From Mangrovimonas xylaniphaga (GTDB taxonomy: Bacteria; Bacteroidota; Bacteroidia; Flavobacteriales; Flavobacteriaceae), in contig NZ_LBIP01000018.1 of NCBI RefSeq assembly GCF_001280435.1, positions 1 through 64,000 of the forward strand: DNA of 64,000 nucleotides, given 5' to 3'. The notes under the pieces were generated by a model. It was not told where the DNA came from. It worked only from the letters and a program-made list of their open reading frames with translations, and ran no database searches. How positions within the stretch are numbered: position 1 is the stretch's first letter; every line of letters starts with the position of its first letter. This document shows, piece after piece, positions 37,104 to 46,411 of this stretch. Position numbers and translations under genes: made by a program.

Positions 37104-37284
37104 TCTTCACTAGATTTCTTTATAAAATAGTTTTGTCTGCTCTGTGAAACCTTGAGATTTACTTTTGCGTTCATTGGTTTGTAAGTGTTATGGGTTGGTG
37201 TGTTGTTGATTTTGCATACATCTTTATTTTTTATTGAAAATTTCTTAAAATCGATGAAATGCAAAAAAATACTGACAAAATACA

Positions 37285-37292
37285 TATATTTG
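37285..37292 (+). promoter_or_regulatory. TAnnTTTG -7 box
   Basis: TATATTTG lies 25 bp ahead of the membrane-protein gene at 37318. It indicates separate transcription of the second of the two similar membrane proteins. No -33 TTG at suitable distance. Confidence 0.5.
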
Positions 37293-37317
37293 TATGACCT
37301 ACTTATAAAATTTAGTT

Positions 37318-38076
37318 ATGGAATTTTGGCATAAAATGATGTCCAATAAGTCCTTGGTTATTGTATTTAGTACTTTGTTTGCCCTACAGGTGCTTGCGGT
37401 AATTCAGGATGATTTAATGTTGGATAGGATAGCAAAAATTGTAGTGATTCCGGTTTTGTTGACTTTGTATTTTACTAGAATGAAATATATGGCCAACATT
37501 TTCCTTACCGTATTTCTTTGTTCCTTTTTAGGAGACGTATTCACTGTATTTCACAAAAATGAACTCACCCATCAATTATCTGAAATGGCCTATGTGGGAA
37601 GTTATATCTTGTTGTTGGGTGTTCTGATAAGTCAATTTCGAAAAGTTCGGTTTGAGGGAGTTGTTTCGGTTTATTTAGGACTTATTTTTATGTTTAATGC
37701 CTATCTGTTGTATATCCTCTATGGGGCTGTCAAAAATAGTTTTGTAGACGATATAAGCTTGTGGCTGTACGCGGGTAGAGGATTGGCTATTGTGCTTTTG
37801 GTCTTTTTGGCTTTTGCCCTTTATTTGAGTAGAGAAAGCAAGCAATCTATTATCTTATTAGTTACTGTGGCATGTTTTGCTTTTGGGGATGTATTAAAAT
37901 ACATATGCGAATTATACGTGTATTTTTGGGTGTTTGAAGTGTTTGCGATAGCATTGCATCTCGCTGCCTTGGTATTTTTGCTGGCCTATGTGAGTAATCA
38001 TCATAGAAAAGCAGTTAGGTATTCTGTGAATAAAGAATCCCTATCTTCTACTTCTTCTGAACACGCTACAGTATAG
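37318..38076 (+). CDS. multi-pass membrane protein, YhhN-like; probable paralogue of the preceding gene
   Basis: 252 residues with about eight helices. FLCSFLGDVFTVF, EMAYVGSYILLLGVL and FAFGDVLKYICELY resemble the conserved acidic GD positions of YhhN/TMEM86-type lysoplasmalogenases, which hydrolyse the vinyl-ether bond of lysoplasmalogen; that assignment is inferred. A short polar tail (about 228-252) ends in a Ser/Thr-rich run. It shares length and helix pattern with the preceding protein, suggesting an old tandem duplication. It ends 1 base before the convergent metallophosphatase gene. Confidence 0.68.
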   Translation: MEFWHKMMSNKSLVIVFSTLFALQVLAVIQDDLMLDRIAKIVVIPVLLTLYFTRMKYMANIFLTVFLCSFLGDVFTVFHKNELTHQLSEMAYVGSYILLLGVLISQFRKVRFEGVVSVYLGLIFMFNAYLLYILYGAVKNSFVDDISLWLYAGRGLAIVLLVFLAFALYLSRESKQSIILLVTVACFAFGDVLKYICELYVYFWVFEVFAIALHLAALVFLLAYVSNHHRKAVRYSVNKESLSSTSSEHATV

Positions 38077-38077
38077 A

Positions 38078-38986
38078 TTATACTATTATAGAAGTACCAT
38101 CAGCAGATTTGTTGTTGAAACTGTCAAAATAAAAGTCTATTCGACCTAAATTGATGCCGTAACAGCCTACTTGGTTCACCAACATATTTTTGCCTTCAAT
38201 ATTTTTGGTTACGGTTGGTTTCTTCAAGAAAGTGTGGGTGTGTCCTCCGATAATTAAATCGATGTTTTTTGTGGATTTTGCTAATTCCAGATCACTAATT
38301 TTTGAACTTTTTCCGTAATGATAACCAAGGTGGGAGAGACAAATGATAAGGTCGCATTTCTCCTTTTCTTTCAAAATTCTTGTCATGTCCTGAGTGGTTT
38401 CCACAGGATCCAAAAACACTGTTTCTTTATATAGGTTTTTTTCAACAAGACCATGAAGTTCTATTCCTAAACCAAATACTCCAATTTTAATACCATCTTT
38501 TACAAACACTTTATAAGGTTTGGTGTGTGTGTCCATAATGGTGTTCTTGAAATCATAATTGGCAGACAAAAAATCGAATTTGGCATGAGGTAATTGAGCG
38601 TAAAGCCCTTCGATACCATTGTCGAAATCGTGATTTCCAAGCGTGGCGGCATCGTATTGTAACATGCTCATCAATTTGAATTCCAATTCACCACCGTAAT
38701 AATTGAAATAGGGGGTTCCTTGAAAAATATCACCGGCATCAAATAGCAGTGTGTTCGGATTTTCCTTTTTAATGGCTTCTATCAAACTAGCTCTTCTTGC
38801 AACGCCTCCTTTATTGGGATGCATGCCATCCTGAGGACTAAATGGATCAATATGACTATGGACATCGTTGGTATGAAGAATGGTGATTTTTTTTGTAGGT
38901 TCTTTAAAGGACTGCAATCCCAAACCACCTAGACCAACCAATGAAGTTGCTACTGCTGTTTGTTGTAAAAAATCTCTTCGTTTCAT
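38078..38986 (-). CDS. metallophosphatase, N-terminal half of a split 5'-nucleotidase
   Basis: 302 residues. An N-terminal Tat-like signal (MKRRDFLQQTAVATSL) directs a metallophosphoesterase domain to the periplasm. Metal ligands are visible: Asp41 and His43 (HTNDVHSH), Asp86 (DAGD), Asn118 and His119 (GNHDFD), and GGHTH near 245. This is the catalytic half of UshA/5'-nucleotidase-type enzymes, which dephosphorylate nucleotides or nucleotide sugars. The substrate-binding half is a separate gene 39 bases upstream, so the two chains probably assemble. Confidence 0.92.
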   Translation of the reverse strand: MKRRDFLQQTAVATSLVGLGGLGLQSFKEPTKKITILHTNDVHSHIDPFSPQDGMHPNKGGVARRASLIEAIKKENPNTLLFDAGDIFQGTPYFNYYGGELEFKLMSMLQYDAATLGNHDFDNGIEGLYAQLPHAKFDFLSANYDFKNTIMDTHTKPYKVFVKDGIKIGVFGLGIELHGLVEKNLYKETVFLDPVETTQDMTRILKEKEKCDLIICLSHLGYHYGKSSKISDLELAKSTKNIDLIIGGHTHTFLKKPTVTKNIEGKNMLVNQVGCYGINLGRIDFYFDSFNNKSADGTSIIV

Positions 38987-39025
38987 GATTCTCTATGTTA
39001 TTTTTTAAACGGAAAAATGGAGTGC

Positions 39026-39781
39026 TTATTCTATTTGCATGTAACGATCGTCAATGGCGGCTCTAATGGTGTCTGTTTTTATGAAATAATCCAGCAGGGC
39101 ATTTCTAACTTTGTAATCCAGAGAGTAAACAGTGTCGTTTGGTTGGAAGAATGTCATGTGGTCCCCTCCGTTATACAGGTAGTTGTTGGTGAGGACATAA
39201 TACGTTTCGTTGTAGTCAATAGGTTGGCCTTGGACAGCGGCGGAAACAATATTGAAATCCTTATCCACCGTCACTTTCAATTTTGAAATTGGGTGGGCCT
39301 TACTACTTACGGTTAGGTATTTCAAGAGTTCTTTGATTTGGTCTCCCTTGATAGCTGCTACAACAACAGTGTTTTCAAAAGGCATCAGTTCATAAGCGGT
39401 TCTAATGGTAATATTGCCTTTGGATAGAATTGAACGAATGCTCCCATGGTTCAACATTACAAAATCAATGTCTTTTCCTGTACGTTTTTTAAAAATGGGG
39501 TTGGACTGTTCGTAAATGGCATCGGCCATAAAATTACCTATTGCTGTATTGAATGGGGAGTCTTCTTTTGTATAAGTGCCTGCCGAATACGACAAAACAC
39601 TGTCCAAGCTTTGGTTGAGGTGGTCATGGTAAGGTTTGATAAAGCTATCTATTTCTGAATTAGAGGGTAAACTATCTGTAATTGAAATCTGTTTCCCTTC
39701 AATTTTATAGAGGTGCTTTGTTTGGTTGCAAGAGAAGAAAACGAGAACTGTTAAAACAAAAAAAAGATGTTTTGGATTCAT
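39026..39781 (-). CDS. 5'-nucleotidase C-terminal domain lipoprotein
   Basis: 251 residues with a lipobox (FFSCN, Cys about 18). The body is the 5'-nucleotidase C-terminal substrate-recognition domain: ESPFNTAIGNFMADAI-like segment (DSPFNTAIGNFMADA), VMLNHGSIRS, YELMPFENTVVV and a C-terminal YLYNGGDHM. It lacks the metallophosphatase half, which is the next gene downstream. As a lipoprotein it would sit in the membrane and could tether the catalytic chain. Confidence 0.92.
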   Translation of the reverse strand: MNPKHLFFVLTVLVFFSCNQTKHLYKIEGKQISITDSLPSNSEIDSFIKPYHDHLNQSLDSVLSYSAGTYTKEDSPFNTAIGNFMADAIYEQSNPIFKKRTGKDIDFVMLNHGSIRSILSKGNITIRTAYELMPFENTVVVAAIKGDQIKELLKYLTVSSKAHPISKLKVTVDKDFNIVSAAVQGQPIDYNETYYVLTNNYLYNGGDHMTFFQPNDTVYSLDYKVRNALLDYFIKTDTIRAAIDDRYMQIE

Positions 39782-39825
39782 TTAGATTCTTAAGAAAAGT
39801 TAACAAAACATGTAGTGACTTTTAC

Positions 39826-39833
39826 TACATTTG
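39826..39833 (+). promoter_or_regulatory. TAnnTTTG -7 box of the dapA operon
   Basis: TACATTTG lies 18 bp ahead of the DUF6913-like gene. It is probably the promoter for this gene and dapA. Confidence 0.55.
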
Positions 39834-39851
39834 CAAAAATTATAAAGATAA

Positions 39852-40373
39852 ATGATTTTAAAGGCATTTAAGGAAAAATCATACCAAAATTACATCAATA
39901 AATTGTTAAATTCTAGGAGTATAGAGGCTGGCAATAAAAAGATTGATTCGGTTGGGGTGATTTTGAATTTAAATGAATTTACTGATTTTGAGAATTTCCA
40001 AAGATTTTTTGATGATTTGGGAGTGAAACAGAATCGATTAAAAATCATTGCCTTTGTAGCCGATGAGAAGTTGGCGCCAGAGACCCTTTGGGGCGTTAAC
40101 GTAACACCCAAGGACTTTGGATGGAAAGGAGCCATAAAAAATGGCGACCTGAAAGCGTTTCTTGATACAGATTTTGATGCCTTGATAAGTTATTACAAAG
40201 AGGACCGTATGGAACTCAATATTATCACAGCACAATCCAAGGCACGTTTTAAAGTGGGACTCTCGGGAATAGATGATAGGTTGTACGACTTGATTCTTGA
40301 TGTGCACCCAAAAGAGTTTTCACTGTTTAAAAGAGAATTACATAAATATCTAACAGTACTAAATAAAATATAA
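39852..40373 (+). CDS. DUF6913-like protein upstream of dapA
   Basis: 173-residue soluble protein with no signal peptide or membrane helix. It opens [19 protein letters not shown], has an alternating beta/alpha character ([24 protein letters not shown]) and ends [18 protein letters not shown]. It matches my memory of a flavobacterial family (DUF6913) usually found next to dapA; the family number is unverified. It shares one base with the dapA start codon (TAATG), so it is translationally coupled to dapA. Function unknown; a role linked to lysine or peptidoglycan precursors is only suggested by context. Confidence 0.75.
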   Translation: MILKAFKEKSYQNYINKLLNSRSIEAGNKKIDSVGVILNLNEFTDFENFQRFFDDLGVKQNRLKIIAFVADEKLAPETLWGVNVTPKDFGWKGAIKNGDLKAFLDTDFDALISYYKEDRMELNIITAQSKARFKVGLSGIDDRLYDLILDVHPKEFSLFKRELHKYLTVLNKI

Positions 40374-41251
40374 TGACTAAATTTTATGGGACAGGAGTGG
40401 CATTGATTACGCCATTTAATGAAGATTTGTCCGTAGATCACGAAGCGTTGAAAAACATTGTAAACTACAATGTAGAGAATGGAACCGATTATTTGGTAAT
40501 AAGCGGTACAACTGGTGAAAGCGTGACTATTACTAAGGAAGAGAAGAAGGCTATCATAGCTACCATCGTAGAGGCTAACAACGGAAGATTGCCTTTGGTA
40601 TTGGGAATTGGAGGAAACAACACTGCCAACGTTATTGAAGAAATCAAGGCAACTGATTTGTCTCAAATAGATGCAGTTCTTTCGGTGTCTCCATACTATA
40701 GCAAGCCTACCCAAGAGGGAATTTACCAACACTTTAAGGCTATTTCAGAGGCTTGTCCTGTAGACATTATTTTGTATAACGTACCAGGAAGAACTGCTTC
40801 AAACATGTTGCCAGAAACAACTTTACGTTTGGCAAATGATTTTAAAAATATTGTGGCCGTTAAGGAAGCTGGTAACAACATGGGGCAATATTTAAAATTG
40901 TTAAAGGATAAGCCAGAAGATTTCTTGATTATTTCAGGAGATGATGATTTAGCTTTAGCGGTTGTATTGGCTGGTGGAGCAGGAGTTATCTCTGTGATTG
41001 GTCAGGGATTGCCAAAGCAGTTTGCTAAAATGATCAAACTTGGTTTGGAAGGTAAAGCTAAAGAGGCTTATGATATTCACTTTAAACTTATGGATATTGT
41101 TGGTTACATTTTTGCTGAAAATAATCCTGCAGGAATCAAGGCTGTATTTGAAGCTTTAGGTCTTGCAAATGATGCCGTACGTTTGCCGTTGGTGCCTGCA
41201 ACTGAAGAGTTGAAGCAAAAAATTAAGAATTTTATCGCAAATTTGGACTAA
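40373..41251 (+). CDS. dapA: 4-hydroxy-tetrahydrodipicolinate synthase
   Basis: Condenses pyruvate and aspartate semialdehyde, the first committed step of diaminopimelate and lysine synthesis. It is a TIM-barrel lyase with Schiff-base Lys164 (VAVKEAGN), Tyr135 (ILYNVPGRT) and the pyruvate-binding GTTGES near 45-50. Length is 292. It supplies the same pathway as dapF at 21096. It is coupled to the preceding gene and is followed by a 123-base gap with a new promoter for bamD. Confidence 0.97.
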   Translation: MTKFYGTGVALITPFNEDLSVDHEALKNIVNYNVENGTDYLVISGTTGESVTITKEEKKAIIATIVEANNGRLPLVLGIGGNNTANVIEEIKATDLSQIDAVLSVSPYYSKPTQEGIYQHFKAISEACPVDIILYNVPGRTASNMLPETTLRLANDFKNIVAVKEAGNNMGQYLKLLKDKPEDFLIISGDDDLALAVVLAGGAGVISVIGQGLPKQFAKMIKLGLEGKAKEAYDIHFKLMDIVGYIFAENNPAGIKAVFEALGLANDAVRLPLVPATEELKQKIKNFIANLD

Positions 41252-41349
41252 GCAGACAAACGTTAAAGTTAACTTAAAGACTTAGTAAAAGAGTTTGCAA
41301 CCGTTATTTTCGTGTGTAACTTTTGTTTTTATAATAAGTTATAAATAAT

Positions 41350-41357
41350 TACTTTTG
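41350..41357 (+). promoter_or_regulatory. TAnnTTTG -7 box of the bamD operon
   Basis: TACTTTTG lies 17 bp upstream of the bamD start. A TTTTG at 41321 is 24 bp away, longer than the usual -33 spacing, so the pairing is uncertain. Confidence 0.5.
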
Positions 41358-41374
41358 CATTCTGTTTACATTTT

Positions 41375-42190
41375 ATGAAGAACATTTTTTATACATTTTT
41401 ACTGGTACTTTCGCTAACCTCTTGTAGTGAATTTCAAAAAGCACTGAAGTCGGAAGATATTGCTGAAAAGTTTCGCGTAGGAACTGAGCTTTATGAGCAA
41501 GGGAAGTACGGTAAGGCAAACCGTTTATTTGCACAGATCATGCCTCAGTATCGAGGAAAGCCACAGGCAGAAAAACTAACCTACATGTATGCTAAAACAT
41601 ACTATGAAATGGGCGATTATCACCTATCGGGCTATCAATTTGAACGGTTTGAAACAGCATATCCGAGAAGTGAAAAGGCTGAAGAGGCATCGTTTCTTTC
41701 TGCAAGAAGCTACTACATGTTGTCTCCTGTTTACAGTAAAGAACAAAAGGAAACTGTTCAGGCTTTGGACAAGCTTCAAATATTTTTAAGTAAATATCCA
41801 GATTCAGAATATTTGCCAGAAGTAAACACAATGGTAAAAGAATTGGATTATAAATTAGAAAGAAAGGCCTTTGAAATTGCGAAACAATATAACCAAATAG
41901 CCTATTATGATGCTTCAGATTATGAGGCGGCCATCAAGTCGTTTGATAATTTCTTATTGGAATATCCAGGAAGTACGTTTAGGGAAGAGGCCATGTTCTA
42001 TCGTTTGGACTCGGCTCACCGTTTGGCTGTAAACAGTATGCAGTATAAAAAAGAAGCCCGATTATTGACGGCTCAAGGTTATTACAATTCGTTTATCAAG
42101 TATTATTCGGATTCTAAATTTGCCGAACAAGCCAATAAAATGAACGACGAATTGACGGCGGAATTAAATAAATTTGAAACAAAAAGTTAA
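41375..42190 (+). CDS. bamD: outer membrane assembly lipoprotein BamD
   Basis: Lipoprotein subunit of the BAM complex, which inserts beta-barrel proteins into the outer membrane. The lipobox LTSCSEF (Cys17) is followed by tetratricopeptide-like repeats: YEQGKYGKANRLFAQIMPQY, YYEMGDYHLSGYQFERFETAYP and YEAAIKSFDNFLLEYPGS. The final region is lysine- and tyrosine-rich, as usual. Length 271. It heads a run with omega, coaBC and porD. Confidence 0.95.
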   Translation: MKNIFYTFLLVLSLTSCSEFQKALKSEDIAEKFRVGTELYEQGKYGKANRLFAQIMPQYRGKPQAEKLTYMYAKTYYEMGDYHLSGYQFERFETAYPRSEKAEEASFLSARSYYMLSPVYSKEQKETVQALDKLQIFLSKYPDSEYLPEVNTMVKELDYKLERKAFEIAKQYNQIAYYDASDYEAAIKSFDNFLLEYPGSTFREEAMFYRLDSAHRLAVNSMQYKKEARLLTAQGYYNSFIKYYSDSKFAEQANKMNDELTAELNKFETKS

Positions 42191-42202
42191 TTTATAAATA
42201 CG

Positions 42203-42532
42203 ATGGATTTAAAGAAAACCAATGCTCCGGTAAGTACAGTTACTTACGACAGAAATGAAATAGATGAGCCAACAGGAAATATCTATGAGGCTATTTCTGT
42301 TATTGCAAAGAGAGCAGAACAAATTAACACTGATATCCGTAGAGAACTAGTTGACAAACTTGATGAGTTTGCCACCTATAATGATAGCTTGGAGGAAATC
42401 TTTGAAAACAAAGAGCAGATAGAGGTTTCTAAATTCTATGAGAAATTGCCTAAGCCTCACGCTTTGTCAGTTCAAGAATGGCTTGACGATAAAATCTACT
42501 TCAGAAACACTGAGGACGAAACTCAGGCATAA
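42203..42532 (+). CDS. rpoZ: DNA-directed RNA polymerase omega subunit, Bacteroidota form
   Basis: 109-residue small subunit that aids folding and assembly of RNA polymerase. The omega core is GNIYEAISVIAKRAEQINTD, in which the conserved helix (IAKRAxQI) replaces the proteobacterial VAxRARQL. The acidic C-terminal tail is typical of the phylum. It lies 12 bases after bamD and 8 bases before coaBC. In many bacteria omega pairs with gmk or spoT; the link to bamD-coaBC is the arrangement expected in flavobacteria. Confidence 0.9.
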   Translation: MDLKKTNAPVSTVTYDRNEIDEPTGNIYEAISVIAKRAEQINTDIRRELVDKLDEFATYNDSLEEIFENKEQIEVSKFYEKLPKPHALSVQEWLDDKIYFRNTEDETQA

Positions 42533-42540
42533 ATTAAATA

Positions 42541-43749
42541 ATGTCGGTATTAAGTGGCAAAAAGGTACTTCTAGGCATTACTGCTGGTATTGCCGCTTAT
42601 AAAACGGCAAACCTTGTTAGGTTATTTATAAAAGCAGGCGCAGACGTAAAGGTCGTCATGACGCCTGCTTCTAAAGACTTCATTACACCTTTAACCCTTT
42701 CAACTTTATCCAAAAATCCTGTGTATTCATCATTTACCCATGATGAAGATGATGCTGTTTGGAATAATCACGTAGAATTAGGGCTGTGGGCAGATTTCTT
42801 GCTTATTGCTCCAGCTACGGCCAATACCATGGCTAAAATGGCCAATGGTGTCTGCGACAATTTGCTTATGGCAACTTATCTGTCTGCCAAGTGTCCTGTG
42901 TATTTTGCGCCAGCAATGGATTTGGATATGTACAAACACCCTACTACACGACGCTCTTTCGATTTGTTGAATAGTTTTGGGAATATTATGATTCCTGCTA
43001 CTAGCGGAGAGCTGGCCAGTGGTTTGGTAGGAGAGGGGCGTATGGCAGAACCAGAAAATATTGTGGATTTCATTGAAAGGGATATTTTGGAAGGTTTGCC
43101 TTTGAAGGGGAAAAAGATGCTTATTACAGCAGGTCCTACTTATGAAGCTATTGACCCTGTAAGATTCATTGGTAACCATTCTAGTGGGAAAATGGGCTTT
43201 GAAATTGCAAAATCTGCGGCCAATTTGGGCGCTGAGGTGATTTTAATTTCAGGACCAACACATGAAACGGTCAACCATCAATTTATAAAACTTATAAAAA
43301 TTTTCAGTGCCGCAGAAATGTACACTGAGGTTCACAACTATTTTAAAGATGTGGACATTGCAATTTTGTCTGCTGCAGTGGCCGATTATCGTCCAAAATA
43401 TGTAGCCGATAAAAAAATAAAAAAGAAAGCCGATACGTTTAGTATAGAGTTGGAACGTACTCAAGATATTTTGGCATCTTTGGGGAAAATCAAAAAGAAT
43501 CAATTCTTGGTTGGTTTTGCTTTGGAAACCCACAACGAGTTGGAACATGCCAAAGGCAAGTTGGAATCCAAGAATTTAGATGTCATAGTACTAAATTCCC
43601 TGAATGACGAAGGTGCAGGTTTTGGGGTTTCCACAAATAAAGTTACTTTTATTACCAATACAAACGAAGTCTTGAGTCAAGACTTGAAATCGAAGGCCGA
43701 AGTGGCAGGCGATTTAATGAACCTAATAATTAAACAACTCAATGCATAG
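42541..43749 (+). CDS. coaBC: bifunctional phosphopantothenoylcysteine decarboxylase/synthetase
   Basis: Two consecutive steps of coenzyme A synthesis. CoaC (about 1-185) is a flavoprotein with the GITAGIAAYK N-terminus, the NHVELG histidine, PATANTMAKMANG and the MDLDMYKHPTT active-site loop. CoaB (about 190-402) couples 4'-phosphopantothenate and cysteine: ITAGPTYEAIDPVRFIGNHS, SSGKMGFEIAKSA, and AAVADYRPKYVADKKIKK with the conserved lysine. Full length (402). It overlaps porD by 8 bases. Confidence 0.97.
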   Translation: MSVLSGKKVLLGITAGIAAYKTANLVRLFIKAGADVKVVMTPASKDFITPLTLSTLSKNPVYSSFTHDEDDAVWNNHVELGLWADFLLIAPATANTMAKMANGVCDNLLMATYLSAKCPVYFAPAMDLDMYKHPTTRRSFDLLNSFGNIMIPATSGELASGLVGEGRMAEPENIVDFIERDILEGLPLKGKKMLITAGPTYEAIDPVRFIGNHSSGKMGFEIAKSAANLGAEVILISGPTHETVNHQFIKLIKIFSAAEMYTEVHNYFKDVDIAILSAAVADYRPKYVADKKIKKKADTFSIELERTQDILASLGKIKKNQFLVGFALETHNELEHAKGKLESKNLDVIVLNSLNDEGAGFGVSTNKVTFITNTNEVLSQDLKSKAEVAGDLMNLIIKQLNA

Positions 43750-44632
43750 AGTCTTTTTTGTAATTACTTTTGTTGCCTTTTTTGTGTCTGGTTATGCCCA
43801 GGAACTCAATTGTAATTTAGTGGTTAATGCGCAAAAAACAGGAAACGAAAACGTTCAGGTGTTTAGAACTTTGGAGCGACAATTAACAGAGTTTGTCAAC
43901 AATACTACTTGGACCAACAAGGACTTTAAACCTCAGGAACGCATTAACTGTAGCATGATTATCACCATTGCAGATTATGATACCGATGTGTTTCAGGCTT
44001 CCATACAAGTACAATCTTCAAGACCTGTATTCAATTCAACGTATAGTACGCCAGTTTATAATTTTAATGATAGAAACTTTACGTTTCAGTATTTGGAATT
44101 CCAAAATTTGGTATTCAATCCAAATCAGTATGAATCCAACTTGGTTTCGGTTTTGACCTATCATATCTACATGATTTTGGGGATGGATGCCGATACATTT
44201 GAACTTAATGGGGGCGACGAGTATTTTAAACAGGCACAAACCATTTTAAACTATTCACAACAGGAAAACTTCAAGGGATGGAAACTTGAAGATGGTACGC
44301 AATCCCGTTTTGTGTTGATCGATAACTTAATGTCTCCAACTTTTGAACAATTCAGGGAGGTAATGTACAATTACCACAGAAATGGCTTGGACGTGATGCA
44401 TGAAAACCCTAAAAAAGGAAAGCAGGAGATTGCCACTGCCATTGGGACTTTGGAAAAGCTACATAACAAAAGACCCAATTCCTTCTTGATGCGTGTGTTT
44501 TTCGATGCCAAGTCTGATGAGATTGAAGAAATTTTTAGTGATGGACCTAATGTGAATATCACCAACGTGGTATCTTCTCTTAATAGAATTGCACCAACCT
44601 ACGCCTCAAAATGGCGTAACATAAGTTATTGA
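43742..44632 (+). CDS. porD: type IX secretion protein PorD (DUF4835 family)
   Basis: 296 residues with a signal peptide (about 1-20, ending GYAQE). Conserved family segments are ELNCNLVVNAQ, FKPQERINCSMIITI, FNDRNFTFQYLEFQN and FREVMYNYHRNGLDVM. The DUF4835 family is known as PorD in gingipain-secreting Porphyromonas and is needed for T9SS secretion, although its place in the machine is not settled. Its presence agrees with two T9SS cargo genes in this window. The core genes gldKLMN and sprA are not here. Confidence 0.87.
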   Translation: MHRVFFVITFVAFFVSGYAQELNCNLVVNAQKTGNENVQVFRTLERQLTEFVNNTTWTNKDFKPQERINCSMIITIADYDTDVFQASIQVQSSRPVFNSTYSTPVYNFNDRNFTFQYLEFQNLVFNPNQYESNLVSVLTYHIYMILGMDADTFELNGGDEYFKQAQTILNYSQQENFKGWKLEDGTQSRFVLIDNLMSPTFEQFREVMYNYHRNGLDVMHENPKKGKQEIATAIGTLEKLHNKRPNSFLMRVFFDAKSDEIEEIFSDGPNVNITNVVSSLNRIAPTYASKWRNISY

Positions 44633-44686
44633 TCCTTTGTGGTCATACTCGATTTCAGTTGATAGTTTAATTTTAAACATTTCCGT

Positions 44687-46339
44687 TTGCTTACAAATCT
44701 TTCAATAAAAAACTATGCCCTGATTGATGAACTTAATGTGACATTCAATAATGGCTTATCTATAATTACCGGTGAAACTGGTGCGGGAAAGTCCATCCTT
44801 TTAGGAGGGCTTTCGTTGATTTTGGGAAAAAGAGCCGATTTGGGCAGCATTAAAGATGAATCCAAAAAATGTGTAATCGAGGCCACTTTCGATATCACCA
44901 ATTATAATTTGAAAGCTCTTTTTAAATCGGAGGATTTAGATTACGAGCCTCAAACTATAATTAGAAGGGAAATTTTGCCTTCTGGGAAATCTAGGGCATT
45001 TATCAATGATACCCCAGTAACTCTTGGGAACCTTCAGACTTTGGGAGTGTATCTATTGGATATCCATTCGCAGCACCAAACGCTTCAGTTAACGGATGAT
45101 TCATTTCAATTTCAAGTCATAGATGCTTTGGCCAAAAATCAAGAGTTGATTCTTGAGTATGGCAAGAAGCTGAAAGCCTATAAAGGCGTTCAACGTGAGT
45201 TGAATGATTTAAACCAACAAAAAATTGAGGCAGCCAAAGAGTTGGACTACAATTTATTTTTGTTGGAAGAATTGGAAAAGGCCAATTTAATTGATGGTGA
45301 AATGGAGGCTTTGGAAGAAGAATACGAAACCCTTAACAATATTGAGGAAATCAGTGAACGTTTAGGAAGTTCGCATGGTTTGTTGAGTGATGAAACTGTT
45401 GGGGTAATTCCAAGTTTGACAGAAATTAAAAATCAATTATCTAGGTTGTCTTCTTACTCCAAAAACTATGAATCGTTGTTTGAAAGAGTCAATAGCACGG
45501 TCATTGAACTGGATGATGTTTTTGTTGAAATAGAGCGCTTACAAGATCAGTTGGAGGCAGATCCAGAAAGATTGGGCGTAGTGAATACTAAGTTGCAGTT
45601 GATTCATAACTTGATGCAAAAGCATGTTGCTGAAAATGTAGGGGAGTTGATTGCCATAAGGGATGATTTAAAGGAAAAGGTGAATATCACCCAAAATTTG
45701 GACGATGTCATTTCTAAAAAGGAGCAAGAACAGAAAGTTATCGAAAAGGATTTAAATGAACTTGCTCTTAAAATTCACAAAAGCAGAAATACAGCAATTC
45801 CTGAACTTCAGAAACAATTGGAAAAGCTATTGTCTGTTTTGGGAATGCCAAATGCAAGATTCCAAATAGGACTTGAATTGTCCAAACAGTTTTATAATAA
45901 CGGTAAGGACGATTTGGAGTTTTTGTTTTCGGCAAACAAAGGAGGACAATTTAACGAACTTAAAAAAGCGGCGTCTGGAGGAGAGCTTTCCCGAATTATG
46001 TTGGCGATTAAGTCTATTTTGAGTAAATATCAGCAATTACCAACGATTATGTTTGATGAGATAGATACAGGGGTTTCTGGTGAAATATCAGATAAAATGG
46101 GAGTGCTTATGCAAGAAATGAGTAAAACCATGCAGGTGTTTACCATTACACATTTGCCTCAAGTAGCTGCAAAGGGAGATGCACATTATAAAGTGTTTAA
46201 AACCGATATTGATGAGGTAACCCAAACACAATTAAAACGATTGACCCATGATGAACGTATTGTGGAGATCGCACAAATGTTAGGAGGCATAGATGTATCC
46301 AATTCAGCATTAGAACATGCAAAACAATTATTGAATTAG
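44687..46339 (+). CDS. recN: DNA repair protein RecN
   Basis: SMC-like ATPase that acts in double-strand break repair. TTG at 44687 is the start: it puts MLTNLSIKNYALIDEL exactly where RecN proteins begin, and no ATG is suitable. Walker A is TGETGAGKS (about 28-36); a long coiled coil spans about 150-370; the ABC signature SGGELSRIMLAI and Walker B PTIMFDEIDTGVSG are near the C-terminus, followed by the family segment HLPQVAAKGDAHYKV. Length 550. Confidence 0.97.
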   Translation: MLTNLSIKNYALIDELNVTFNNGLSIITGETGAGKSILLGGLSLILGKRADLGSIKDESKKCVIEATFDITNYNLKALFKSEDLDYEPQTIIRREILPSGKSRAFINDTPVTLGNLQTLGVYLLDIHSQHQTLQLTDDSFQFQVIDALAKNQELILEYGKKLKAYKGVQRELNDLNQQKIEAAKELDYNLFLLEELEKANLIDGEMEALEEEYETLNNIEEISERLGSSHGLLSDETVGVIPSLTEIKNQLSRLSSYSKNYESLFERVNSTVIELDDVFVEIERLQDQLEADPERLGVVNTKLQLIHNLMQKHVAENVGELIAIRDDLKEKVNITQNLDDVISKKEQEQKVIEKDLNELALKIHKSRNTAIPELQKQLEKLLSVLGMPNARFQIGLELSKQFYNNGKDDLEFLFSANKGGQFNELKKAASGGELSRIMLAIKSILSKYQQLPTIMFDEIDTGVSGEISDKMGVLMQEMSKTMQVFTITHLPQVAAKGDAHYKVFKTDIDEVTQTQLKRLTHDERIVEIAQMLGGIDVSNSALEHAKQLLN

Positions 46340-46360
46340 AGGAAATTCTCATTTTAATAG

Positions 46361-46368
46361 TATCTTTG
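46361..46368 (+). promoter_or_regulatory. TAnnTTTG -7 box of fabI
   Basis: TATCTTTG lies 43 bp upstream of the fabI start codon. No -33 TTG at a standard distance. Confidence 0.5.
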
Positions 46369-46411
46369 CCCCACAAAACCAAAAACAACAATTGACTAAA
46401 TAATAAATACC

